DNA from: an uncultured Oscillospiraceae bacterium
Lineage (GTDB): Bacteria; Bacillota; Clostridia; Oscillospirales; Ruminococcaceae
Direction of reading: 5' to 3'
NCBI GenBank assembly: GCA_900539695.1
Contig: UQDG01000024.1
Coordinates: 1 to 36,772 of the forward strand
DNA: 36,772 nt
Shown here: positions 11,303 through 17,906 of the stretch, in pieces
How positions within the stretch are numbered: position 1 is the first letter of the stretch
Layout of the letters: each line of letters begins with the position of its first letter
Position numbers and translations under genes: made by a program
Notes under the pieces: model-generated
What the model saw: the letters and a program-made list of their open reading frames with translations, nothing else
What the model was told of the DNA's origin: nothing
The model's database searches: none

Positions 11303-11656
11303 TTACAGAGCCTTCTTGGCGGTCTCGACCAGAGCGTTGAAGCTGGCGGGATCGTGGATAGCCATTTCAGACAGCATCTTGCGGTTCAGCTCGACGCCAG
11401 CCTTCTTCAGGCCGTTCATGAAGCTGGAGTAGTTCATGCCCTGAGCGCGAACAGCGTTGTTGATGCGGGTGATCCACAGGTTGCGGAACTGACGCTTCTT
11501 CTGCTTACGGCCAACGAAAGCGTAGTTGCCGGACTTCATGACGGCCTGCTTGGCCATGCGGAAGTGCTTGGACTTAGCACCGTAGTAGCCCTTTGCGAGT
11601 TTGAGAGTTTTAGCACGACGCTTGTGCGTCATGGTAGCGCCTTTAATACGAGCCAT
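11303..11656 (-). CDS. rplT: 50S ribosomal protein L20
   Basis: 117 residues, standard length. The N-terminus [26 protein letters not shown] (a basic 23S rRNA-binding tail) and the core [19 protein letters not shown] are typical. L20 is an early 23S assembly protein and in Firmicutes represses its own operon by binding the infC leader; a candidate leader is described at 12475-12640. Last gene of infC-rpmI-rplT, followed by a hairpin terminator. Confidence 0.99.
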   Translation of the reverse strand: MARIKGATMTHKRRAKTLKLAKGYYGAKSKHFRMAKQAVMKSGNYAFVGRKQKKRQFRNLWITRINNAVRAQGMNYSSFMNGLKKAGVELNRKMLSEMAIHDPASFNALVETAKKAL

Positions 11657-11709
11657 GGTTTATATCTCCTTTATACACTCTTAAGTTAACTGACCTTGCC
11701 GCGGGGCGA

Positions 11710-11916
11710 TTAGCCGCCGTAGGGCATCATTTTCTTGACAGCAGCCTCGTTGGTCTTGTCGACATACTTGGGCATGCGCAGGCCGCGGGTGAGCTTGGTG
11801 GTCTTCTTGGTCAGGATGTGGCGGCGCTTGGTCGCATTGCGCTTGATCTTACCGGAAGCAGTCATCTTGAAGCGCTTCTTTGCGCCGGAAAGGGTCTTGA
11901 GCTTCATTTTAGCCAT
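11710..11916 (-). CDS. rpmI: 50S ribosomal protein L35
   Basis: 68 residues, very basic, with the L35 pattern KMKTLSGAKKRFKMTASGK followed by KRRHILTKKTTK and RGLRMPKYVD. It is a structural protein of the large subunit. Some 53 nt separate it from rplT and 27 nt from infC, so it is the middle gene of the operon. AGGAGG lies about 7 nt before the ATG at 11916. Confidence 0.99.
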   Translation of the reverse strand: MAKMKLKTLSGAKKRFKMTASGKIKRNATKRRHILTKKTTKLTRGLRMPKYVDKTNEAAVKKMMPYGG

Positions 11917-11943
11917 TGTTGTTTCCTCCTAAAGAGTTACTTC

Positions 11944-12474
11944 TTACTTGTTGGGTGCGGGGGACATGAACATCATCATGCTGCGGCCCTCAAGCTTGGG
12001 CTGCTTGTCGATGACGGCCTTGCCTGCCAACGCATCGGCAAACCGCTTGTGCACTTCCAGACCCAGGCTGGTATGTGCCATTTCACGGCCGCGGAACCGG
12101 ATGCTCACCTTGAGCTTGTGACCCTGCTGCAGGAATTTGGCAGCCTGGTTCACCTTGGTGTTGAAGTCGTTGGTGTCGATATTCAGGGAAAGGCGGATCT
12201 CCTTGAGTTCAACCACTTTCTGGTTCTTCTTGGCTTCCTTTTCCTTTTTCTGCATCTCGAAACGGTACTTGCCGTAATCCAGGATCTTGCACACCGGCGG
12301 CTTGGCCTGCGGCGCAACCTTGACCAGGTCAAGATCTTTGTCGATAGCCATACGCAGTGCGTCGCGCGGGCTCATAATGCCCATCTGCGCGCCGTCTGCC
12401 CCGATCAGGCGGATCTCTTTATCGCGGATCTGCTCATTGATTTCCAGTTCCTTGGAATTGCTGTTGCTGGCGAT
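11944..12474 (-). CDS. infC: Translation initiation factor IF-3 (ATC start codon)
   Basis: 176 residues if begun at ATC 12474. IF-3 binds 30S and checks start-codon identity. Conserved blocks: INEQIRDKEIRLIGADG, the N-domain LVKVAPQAKPPVCKILDYGK, a basic linker, and the C-domain VSIRFRGREMAH and EGRSMMMFMSPAPNK. No ATG, GTG or TTG lies at the right place. The Shine-Dalgarno GGGAGG (12484-12489) is 9 nt before an in-frame ATC, and translation from there gives the family's usual short N-tail. E. coli infC uses ATT, and the rare codon lets IF-3 repress itself. An in-frame ATG at 12543 would run the coding region through a leader hairpin and is unlikely. Confidence 0.95.
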   Translation of the reverse strand: MASNSNSKELEINEQIRDKEIRLIGADGAQMGIMSPRDALRMAIDKDLDLVKVAPQAKPPVCKILDYGKYRFEMQKKEKEAKKNQKVVELKEIRLSLNIDTNDFNTKVNQAAKFLQQGHKLKVSIRFRGREMAHTSLGLEVHKRFADALAGKAVIDKQPKLEGRSMMMFMSPAPNK

Positions 12475-12640
12475 TGGAACACACCTCCCACAAGTGTATG
12501 ATAAATGATAAAAGCGGCTGCCATAAAAGCAGCCGCCGAACATACGTAGTTGCGCACCAAGTGCGTATCTGGTATGACCCGGGGCTTTGCGCCCGCAAGG
12601 TGAGCCGACGGCCTACTGCCGGTTGCTGCTTTTTTTACAG
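12475..12640 (-). ncRNA. infC leader, candidate L20 autoregulatory leader
   Basis: About 165-nt 5' UTR between the infC promoter and its start. It holds a hairpin (CGCAC-TTG-GTGCG inside ATACG/CGTAT) and, further down, GCGGCTGC (12529-12536) paired with GCAGCCGC (12514-12521) around a 7-nt loop, followed by TTTTATC, a terminator-like arm just before the ribosome site. In Firmicutes infC-rpmI-rplT is controlled by an L20-binding leader acting by attenuation. Position and the terminator fit that family; I have not matched the L20-binding core. Confidence 0.6.
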
Positions 12641-12645
12641 GCAAT

Positions 12646-12674
12646 AGTTTACCATAGAAACCGTGCCTTGTCAA
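12646..12674 (-). promoter_or_regulatory. Sigma-A-type promoter of infC-rpmI-rplT
   Basis: Minus strand -35 TTGACA (12669-12674), 17-bp spacer, -10 TAAACT (12646-12651). It begins 18 bp beyond the argS stop, so the ribosomal operon has its own promoter and does not depend on argS transcription. Confidence 0.75.
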
Positions 12675-12691
12675 GGGATTTTTTCACACTT

Positions 12692-14449
12692 TTACATTGT
12701 TTCCGGCACGCTGACTTTGAACATGGTCAGGATGTTGCGGATAACGCCGCGCACGGCGAGACACAGGGCAATGCGGCCCTGCTGGACAGCACCCTCGGTG
12801 CCCATGATGCGGCAGGCATTATAAAAGCGGTGGTAAGCCGAGGCCACATCGATGCAGTAGCGGGTGATGCGGGCGGGGTCGTACTTATCGGCCGCGGCCA
12901 CGATCTCTGCCGGGAAGGCGGCCAGCAGGCGGATCAGGGCCTGCTCGGCGGGGTCGGTCAGCACGGAGGCATCAACACCGTCCACACCGTTGAAGGCGAT
13001 GCCCTCGCTCTCCAGCTTTTTCAGCACGGAGCAGATGCGGGCGTGGGCATACTGCACATAGTAGACGGGGTTCTCACTGTCGTTGCGCACGGCCAGGTCG
13101 AGGTCAAAGTCCAGGGTGGAGGAACTTTCGCGCTGGTTGAAGAAGAAACGGGCGGAATCGATAGGCACCTCGTCCAGCAGGTCGGTCAGGGTGATGGCCT
13201 TGCCGGTACGCTTGCTCATACGCACGGGCTTGCCGTCGCGCATGAGGTTGACCATCTGCATCAGCACGATGTCCAGGCGATTGCCGTCCAGGCCGATGGC
13301 ATCCATAGCACCCTTCATGCGGGCCACGTGGCCGTGGTGGTCGGCGCCCCAGACGTCGATGGCCTTGTCAAAGCCGCGGACGGCCAGCTTATTATAATGG
13401 TAGGCGATGTCGGCGGCAAAGTAGGTGGGGATGCCGTTGGCACGGACGAGGACCTCGTCCTTGGCCTCTTCCTCGCTGCCGTCGTCAGCCTTTTTCTTGT
13501 TGACGACGCCGTACTTGGCGGCGTACTGGGCGCTGCGGTACATGATAGCGCCATCTTCGGCCTTGTAGCAGGCACCGATCTCCAGCAGCTTATCCACAAC
13601 CGCCTGGACCGCACCGGACTTGTGCAGGTCGCTCTCGTGGAACCAGACATCATAATCGATACGATACTTGCCCAGGTCGCGCTGCAGGCCGGCAATGTTC
13701 TTGGGCAGGGCGTCGGCAATGAGAGCCTCTTTCAGCTCCTCGAAGTCGGCATTGACATAGCTGTCGCCATGGACCTCAGCAAACTCCTTGGCGCGCTGAA
13801 TGATGTCAGCGCCCTGGTAGCACTCCTCGGGCAGCGGGCAGGCTTCCTCGCCCTTGTACAGCTGCAGGTAGCGGATGGCCAGGCTCTTGCCGAACTTCTG
13901 GATCTGGTTGCCGGCGTCGTTGATATAGAACTCGCGGGTGACATCGCAGCCGGCCCAATCCAGGCAGGCGGCCAGACCGTCACCCAGGGCACCGCCGCGG
14001 GCGTTACCCATGTGCATGGGGCCGGTGGGGTTGGCGGAAACGAACTCCACGTTATACTTTTTGCCGGCACCGGCGTCGGTGCGGCCGTATTCCGGGTTGG
14101 CGCAGGCGGCGCGGACAACGCTGGTGAACCAATCCTGACCCAGGAACAGGTTGATGAAGCCGGGGCCTGCAATGTCCACGCCGGAGAACAGCGTGCCGTT
14201 CAGGTCCAGCTTGGCGGTGATAGCCTCAGCGATCTGGCGGGGTGCCTTATGGAAAGCACGCGCACCGGCCATGGCAATGTTGGATGCTACGTCACCGTTT
14301 TTGACGTCCGCCGGGATCTCGACGATGAAATCGGGCAGTTCCGCGGCGGGCAGGGCGCCATCGGCCACGGCGGCCTTGGCGGCATCGGTCAGCAGGGCGC
14401 GGGCTTCGGTCAGCGCGGCCTGGCGGGGGTTGTAGTTTTTATAGTCCAT
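12692..14449 (-). CDS. argS: Arginyl-tRNA synthetase
   Basis: 585-residue class I aminoacyl-tRNA synthetase. The HIGH-type motif is HMGN within SANPTGPMHMGNARGG near residue 130; the KMSKS-type motif is RMSKRTGKAI near residue 390. An N-terminal tRNA-binding (Add-1) domain and a C-terminal DALR-like anticodon domain (YVQYAHARICSVLKKL onward) frame the catalytic core. The ATG at 14449 has AGGAGGT 5 nt upstream. A DUF1934 gene lies upstream, as ywiB does in Bacillus subtilis, but here the two are separated by a 178-bp mobile repeat. Confidence 0.98.
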   Translation of the reverse strand: MDYKNYNPRQAALTEARALLTDAAKAAVADGALPAAELPDFIVEIPADVKNGDVASNIAMAGARAFHKAPRQIAEAITAKLDLNGTLFSGVDIAGPGFINLFLGQDWFTSVVRAACANPEYGRTDAGAGKKYNVEFVSANPTGPMHMGNARGGALGDGLAACLDWAGCDVTREFYINDAGNQIQKFGKSLAIRYLQLYKGEEACPLPEECYQGADIIQRAKEFAEVHGDSYVNADFEELKEALIADALPKNIAGLQRDLGKYRIDYDVWFHESDLHKSGAVQAVVDKLLEIGACYKAEDGAIMYRSAQYAAKYGVVNKKKADDGSEEEAKDEVLVRANGIPTYFAADIAYHYNKLAVRGFDKAIDVWGADHHGHVARMKGAMDAIGLDGNRLDIVLMQMVNLMRDGKPVRMSKRTGKAITLTDLLDEVPIDSARFFFNQRESSSTLDFDLDLAVRNDSENPVYYVQYAHARICSVLKKLESEGIAFNGVDGVDASVLTDPAEQALIRLLAAFPAEIVAAADKYDPARITRYCIDVASAYHRFYNACRIMGTEGAVQQGRIALCLAVRGVIRNILTMFKVSVPETM

Positions 14450-14486
14450 AGGTTACCTCCTGTGGGAGTTATGCTTTTGTACGACT

Positions 14487-14664
14487 TAAGGCAGCACCGC
14501 ACAATTCCCGCCTTACGGCTTAAGCACCGCTCCGGCGGCTACGGCACGGCACCTGCGTTGCCAAAATGCTCGATAATACACAAAGTATTATCTGCGCTTT
14601 TGGCTTAGCATCTGCCGCACCTCGCTCGCCGTATCGGCACTTAGAATTATGCGGTATTGCCTTA
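14487..14664. repeat. 178-bp MITE-like element, copy 1
   Basis: Terminal inverted repeats: left end TAAGGCAGCACCGCACAATT, and the right end read inward TAAGGCAATACCGCATAATT. Both ends carry TA, consistent with TA target duplication as made by IS630/mariner-like transposases. The centre has an 8-bp dyad GATAATAC / GTATTATC around ACAAA. No transposase is encoded. Copy 2 (15275-15452) is the same length, inverted, with about five differences. The right-end TAA is exactly the stop codon of the DUF1934 gene. Confidence 0.85.
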
Positions 14665-15108
14665 GTTTTCGGCGTTTTCGGGCAGGGCTTCCACCGTGAT
14701 GTCCACGAGGTTGCGGCTGATGAAATTCTCGGCGCCGGAATCCAGCGTATAGCTGAATTTCAGCTTGCCGCCCTCCTCGGTCAGTTCATGCTCGATGACA
14801 TCGGCGGCGACGCCCAGGCTGATGGCACCGTAGCCGGTCTCGTAATGGCAGAGATGGCGGGTGCCTTTCTCAACGATAAGCTGGCTGGGCACCTTGCCGT
14901 AACGCAGCATTGATACTTTACGGGCATCTTCGGCCACCTTGACGGTGGTGGTGCATCCTTCGTAGCCGGTGGCTTCGGTTTCTTTATAAACGATATAATA
15001 GGCACCCTCTTTGTGGACGAGGGAGCCGCGGGTCATCAATTCGACGGTGTCGCTGTCGCCGCGCTGCTCCATGGTGCCTTTGATGGTGATGAGAAAATTT
15101 TCCTGCAT
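14662..15108 (-). CDS. DUF1934 (YwiB-like) beta-barrel protein
   Basis: 148 residues, no signal peptide or membrane segment. The pattern ITIKGTMEQRGDSDTVELMTRGSL and the later YGKVPSQLIVEKGTRHLCHYETGYG fit DUF1934, a small calycin-like barrel family of unknown function. In Bacillus the homologue ywiB precedes argS, and the same neighbour is present here. The ATG at 15108 has AAGG about 8 nt upstream. The stop TAA (14662-14664) is formed at the very end of MITE copy 1, so the C-terminus abuts the insertion. No clear promoter is visible; the gene is bracketed by the two inverted repeat copies. Confidence 0.85.
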   Translation of the reverse strand: MQENFLITIKGTMEQRGDSDTVELMTRGSLVHKEGAYYIVYKETEATGYEGCTTTVKVAEDARKVSMLRYGKVPSQLIVEKGTRHLCHYETGYGAISLGVAADVIEHELTEEGGKLKFSYTLDSGAENFISRNLVDITVEALPENAEN

Positions 15109-15149
15109 GGTTTTTCCTTATACAAATATAAGTTTGTGCTTAAGGGTAG

Positions 15150-15252
15150 CTCTCTCCCCCACCCGCTTCGCGGGGCCGCTTACGCGGCCGGACCTCTCTG
15201 TCGCTACGCGACATCTCCCCACGCTGTGGGGAGTCACCCTCCCAGAGGGGGC
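15150..15252. repeat. Run of five adjacent perfect hairpins (REP-like)
   Basis: Back-to-back dyads: CCCGC-TTC-GCGGG (15162-15174), GGCCGC-TTAC-GCGGCC (15174-15189), TGTCGC-TAC-GCGACA (15199-15213), CTCCCCAC-GCT-GTGGGGAG (15215-15233) and CCCTC-CCA-GAGGG (about 15237-15249). This is a non-coding, strongly structured palindromic array next to MITE copy 2. It resembles repeats I have seen dispersed in gut Firmicutes, but copy number cannot be judged from one window. It lies upstream of the DUF1934 gene. Confidence 0.7.
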
Positions 15253-15274
15253 CTTTGGGCAGAAGATGCTTATT

Positions 15275-15452
15275 TAGGGCAATACCGCATAATTCTAAGT
15301 GCCGATACGGCGAGCGAGGTGCGGCAGATGCTAAGCCAAAAGCGCAGATAATACTTTGTGTATTATCGAGCATTTTGGCAACGCAGATGCCGTGCCGCAG
15401 CCGCCGGAGCGGTGCTTAAGCCGTTAGGCGGGAATTGTGCGGTGTTGCCTTA
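15275..15452. repeat. 178-bp MITE-like element, copy 2 (inverted)
   Basis: Same element as 14487-14664, in opposite orientation and about 97% identical by eye. Left end TAGGGCAATACCGCATAATT; right end, read inward, TAAGGCAACACCGCACAATT. It contains the central GATAATAC / GTATTATC dyad. Its terminal TAA is the murI stop codon (15450-15452). Together with copy 1 it forms 178-nt inverted arms around the DUF1934 gene. Confidence 0.85.
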
Positions 15453-16265
15453 GTAAGTTTCAATCGCGATCTGCTCAACAGGGCCGCCGGCGTATTCGCC
15501 GAGGAAGCGATGTTCCAGTTCGTCGAAGTTATCCGGCGTGTCGCTGACGTAGTAATGGGCGTTGCCGCCCTCGGTGCGGCCGTTCAGCAGGCCCAGATCC
15601 GCCAGCGCCGCCGCGGCCGCCTGGGCCGTGACCTTTCCGGAATCGATCAGGGTGACATCGCTGCCCATGAAATCGCCGATCATCTTTTTCAACAGCGGAT
15701 AGTGGGTGCAGCCCAGGATCAGGGTGTCGACCCCGGCATCCTTTACCTCCTGCAGATACTCGGCGATGATGAGCTTGGTGACGGGGTTGCCGTCGTTCAC
15801 ATAGCCGTTTTCCACCAGCGGCACGAACATGGGGCAGGCGCGGGCGACGATCTCCATCTCCGGCTTCATGTCCTTGATGACCGCCGCGTAGGAACCGCTG
15901 CGCACCGTGGCCGCCGTGCCGATGATGCCCACCTTGCCGTTGCGGGTGGCATCCACCGCCGCACGGGCCGTAGCACCCACCACGCCGGTAAAAGGCACCG
16001 GCAGACGGGCGGCTTCCTCGGGCGGGTAGGTGGAAGACACTGTGCCGCAGGCAGCAATAATGAACTTTACATCGTGGGAAAGCAGAAAGCGGATGTCCTG
16101 CCGGGCATACTGGCAGATGATCTCCCGCCCGCGGGAGCCGTAGGGCACGCGGCCGGTATCACCAAAATAAATGATGTCCTCGCCGGGCAGCACGCGGCGC
16201 AGCTGGCGCACAGCGGTCAAGCCGCCCAGACCGCTGTCAAACACTCCGATAGGGCGGGTGTCCAT
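15450..16265 (-). CDS. murI: Glutamate racemase
   Basis: 271-residue cofactor-independent racemase that supplies D-glutamate for peptidoglycan. Motifs: IGVFDSGLGGLT at the N-terminus, GDTGRVPYG, the first catalytic cysteine in IIAACGTVSSTYP, and the second in LILGCTHYPLL. The first cysteine motif reads ACGT where most family members read ACNT. The start at 16265 has AGGGGG 7 nt upstream and overlaps the ddl stop by one base (TGATG); an in-frame extension to 16406 would read out of frame through ddl and is rejected. ddl-murI is a cell-wall precursor pair. The stop codon lies at the end of MITE copy 2. Confidence 0.96.
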   Translation of the reverse strand: MDTRPIGVFDSGLGGLTAVRQLRRVLPGEDIIYFGDTGRVPYGSRGREIICQYARQDIRFLLSHDVKFIIAACGTVSSTYPPEEAARLPVPFTGVVGATARAAVDATRNGKVGIIGTAATVRSGSYAAVIKDMKPEMEIVARACPMFVPLVENGYVNDGNPVTKLIIAEYLQEVKDAGVDTLILGCTHYPLLKKMIGDFMGSDVTLIDSGKVTAQAAAAALADLGLLNGRTEGGNAHYYVSDTPDNFDELEHRFLGEYAGGPVEQIAIETY

Positions 16266-17377
16266 CAGTATGCCCCCTTCCGGCGGTGCAGGGCCAGCTG
16301 CAGCAGGCGGTCCACCAGCTGGGCGTAGCTCAGGCCCTCGTGCTCCATCAGTTTCGGGTACATGCTGATGGAGGTAAAGCCCGGCAGGGTGTTCAGCTCG
16401 TTGCAAAGCACACGGCCGGTGCCGCGCTCCACAAAGAAGTCGCAGCGGGACAGGCCGGCGCAGCCCAGGGCCAGGTACGCGCGGCGGGCCTCTGTGCGGA
16501 CTTCGTCCAACTTTTCCTCGCTCAGATGGGCGGGGATGACAGTCTGAGAGACACCGTTTTTGTACTTGTCATCGTAGGTGTAGAACTCCGCACCGGCCAG
16601 AATTTCGCCGGGGCGGGTGGTGGAGACGGTGGCGGGGTCGTCGGGGTTGCCGATGGCGGCGCACTCGACCTCCTGGCCGTCGATGAACTCCTCAAAGACG
16701 ACCTTGTCATCCTCTTTCAGGGCGGTCACGACGGCCTGCTCCAGCACAGCACGGTCGGTAGCTTTGGTAATACCAACGCTGGAACCGGCGTTGGCGGGTT
16801 TGACGAAGATGGGGTAGCCCAGGCGCTGTTCAATGCTGTCCAGCAGGGTCTTGTGGTCGCCCTCCAGCTCGGCGCGGATGGCGCTGGCCCACTTGCAGTG
16901 GGGCACACCGGCGGCATCCATGATGGTGTTGGCAACGGCTTTGTCCATGCAGACAGCGCTGCCCAGCACGCCGCAGCCCACGTAAGGGATGCGGGCCAGT
17001 TCAAACAGGCCCTGGATGGTGCCATCCTCGCCGTTTTTGCCGTGCATGACGGGAGCGCAGATGTCGATGTGGACCAGCTCGGCCTTGCCGTCCTTCAGCA
17101 GCCAGATGCCGTGGTCGGTGCGGTCGGGGCTGAGGACGCAGGGGGTGCAGTCCGCACCCTTCTCCCAGCTGCCGTCGGCCATGGCCTCAGGCGTGGGACT
17201 GCAGGCCAGCCAGCGGCCCTGCTTGGTGATGCCCACGGGGAACACCTCGTATCGATCGGCACAGGGGGCCTGTGCCAGGGCGCGCAGCCAGGTCGAGGCC
17301 GAAACACAGCTGACCTCGTGCTCACTGGATACGCCGCCGAAAAACAGCGCAACGCGCAGTTTTTTAGTTTCGTTCAT
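16265..17377 (-). CDS. ddl: D-alanine-D-alanine ligase
   Basis: 370-residue ATP-grasp enzyme making D-Ala-D-Ala for peptidoglycan. Seen: N-terminal VALFFGGVSSEHEVS, ATP-binding GYPIFVKPANAGSSVGITK, omega-loop EFYTYDDKYKNG, and the metal/ATP site ELNTLPGFTSISMYPKLM. The KY pair in the omega-loop is the hallmark of D-Ala-D-Ala rather than D-Ala-D-Lac (vancomycin-resistance) ligases, so ordinary Ddl is favoured. The ATG at 17377 has GAGGAG 10 nt upstream; an in-frame TTG at 17398 lies before that site. It is coupled to murI by a 1-nt overlap. Confidence 0.96.
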   Translation of the reverse strand: MNETKKLRVALFFGGVSSEHEVSCVSASTWLRALAQAPCADRYEVFPVGITKQGRWLACSPTPEAMADGSWEKGADCTPCVLSPDRTDHGIWLLKDGKAELVHIDICAPVMHGKNGEDGTIQGLFELARIPYVGCGVLGSAVCMDKAVANTIMDAAGVPHCKWASAIRAELEGDHKTLLDSIEQRLGYPIFVKPANAGSSVGITKATDRAVLEQAVVTALKEDDKVVFEEFIDGQEVECAAIGNPDDPATVSTTRPGEILAGAEFYTYDDKYKNGVSQTVIPAHLSEEKLDEVRTEARRAYLALGCAGLSRCDFFVERGTGRVLCNELNTLPGFTSISMYPKLMEHEGLSYAQLVDRLLQLALHRRKGAY

Positions 17378-17425
17378 AGTAGAAAGACTCCTCAACAATT
17401 ATATACAGACACACTACAAGTCTTC

Positions 17426-17450
17426 AGTTTATTATAATACCATATTATGC
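17426..17450 (-). promoter_or_regulatory. AT-rich candidate promoter of ddl-murI
   Basis: The minus strand contains TATAAT (17431-17436) and TAATAT (17442-17447) about 55-65 bp before the ddl start. No good -35 is found at the right spacing, so this is a weak call based on the -10-like boxes and the lack of any other candidate before the terminator at 17511. Confidence 0.3.
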
Positions 17451-17510
17451 AGGGGTTTGCCATAGCATTTGCAAAAACTTTTTGGAGAATTGGCGCAAGC
17501 TGCGCGATTC

Positions 17511-17549
17511 CACAGAAAAGGCTCCCTCTGTGAGGGAGCCTTTTCTGTG
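17511..17549. terminator. Strong hairpin terminator after the YgbA-family gene
   Basis: Perfect 18-bp inverted repeat: 17511-17528 (starts CACAGAAAAGG, ends CTCCCTC) pairs with 17532-17549 around the 3-nt loop TGT. The A/T-rich base of the stem gives a TTTT run on either strand, so it can work in both directions. It lies about 25 nt after the YgbA-family stop and upstream of ddl. Confidence 0.85.
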
Positions 17550-17573
17550 TTGCCGCCTATTTGCAGGGGCATA

Positions 17574-17906
17574 TTACTTTTTCTGTTTTTTCGTCTCGAT
17601 CAAATGCCGTATCGCCAGAACGGGGTGGTGGAAGATCATCCGCGGGCCGCTCCAGCGCATGACCTGTCGGATGGCCTCCCGCATCTGGGGCTTGTAGCAA
17701 TGAGTCTTGCAGGCACTGCAGAAGGTCTTGGTCTCCATGTGCGGGCAGTGGTCCACCCGGGCATCGGCATAGCTGCGCAAAGCCTCACAGTCCGGGCAGA
17801 GGGTATGCCCCCTGGTACCGTGGTGGCCATGGCAGTACAGCTCGATCATCAGGCCCACGGTCTGTTTTTCCTGCTCGCGCTTTTGGGCGGGTGTTTTGGC
17901 GGCCAT
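17574..17906 (-). CDS. YgbA-family (nitrous oxide-stimulated promoter family) protein
   Basis: 110-residue cysteine-rich soluble protein. It has KREQEKQTVGLMIELYCHGHHG, then CPDC, CPH, CSAC and HCYKPQMREAIRQVMRWSGPRM, the pattern of the YgbA_NO family. E. coli ygbA is induced by nitric oxide; the molecular function is poorly known. The four-plus cysteines suggest metal or Fe-S binding (inference). Its ATG overlaps the stop of the CydC-like ABC gene by one base, so it belongs to the HMA/CydDC operon. The C-terminal KKQKK is basic. Confidence 0.85.
   Translation of the reverse strand: MAAKTPAQKREQEKQTVGLMIELYCHGHHGTRGHTLCPDCEALRSYADARVDHCPHMETKTFCSACKTHCYKPQMREAIRQVMRWSGPRMIFHHPVLAIRHLIETKKQKK

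Noticed and set aside
12475..12543. Longer IF-3 form starting at ATG 12543
   Set aside because: It would translate the terminator-like hairpin and the Shine-Dalgarno itself, and adds residues not found in IF-3.
12587..14608. 673-codon open frame on the plus strand
   Set aside because: Antisense to argS; repetitive Gly/Val/Ala composition and no domain.
15150..15252. Possible CRISPR array in the hairpin run
   Set aside because: The hairpins differ from each other and there are no equal spacers between identical repeats.
14566..15373. Small frames beginning MLDNTQSIICAFG at both MITE copies
   Set aside because: They lie inside the repeat and repeat because the element does; no ribosome site, no family.
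16266..16406. N-terminal extension of MurI
   Set aside because: It overlaps ddl out of frame, is Pro/Ala/Gly-rich, and an ATG with good ribosome site and conserved start follows at 16265.
16265..17377. Vancomycin-resistance-type D-Ala-D-Lac ligase
   Set aside because: The omega-loop has the KY pair of D-Ala-D-Ala ligases and no vanH/vanX genes are nearby.
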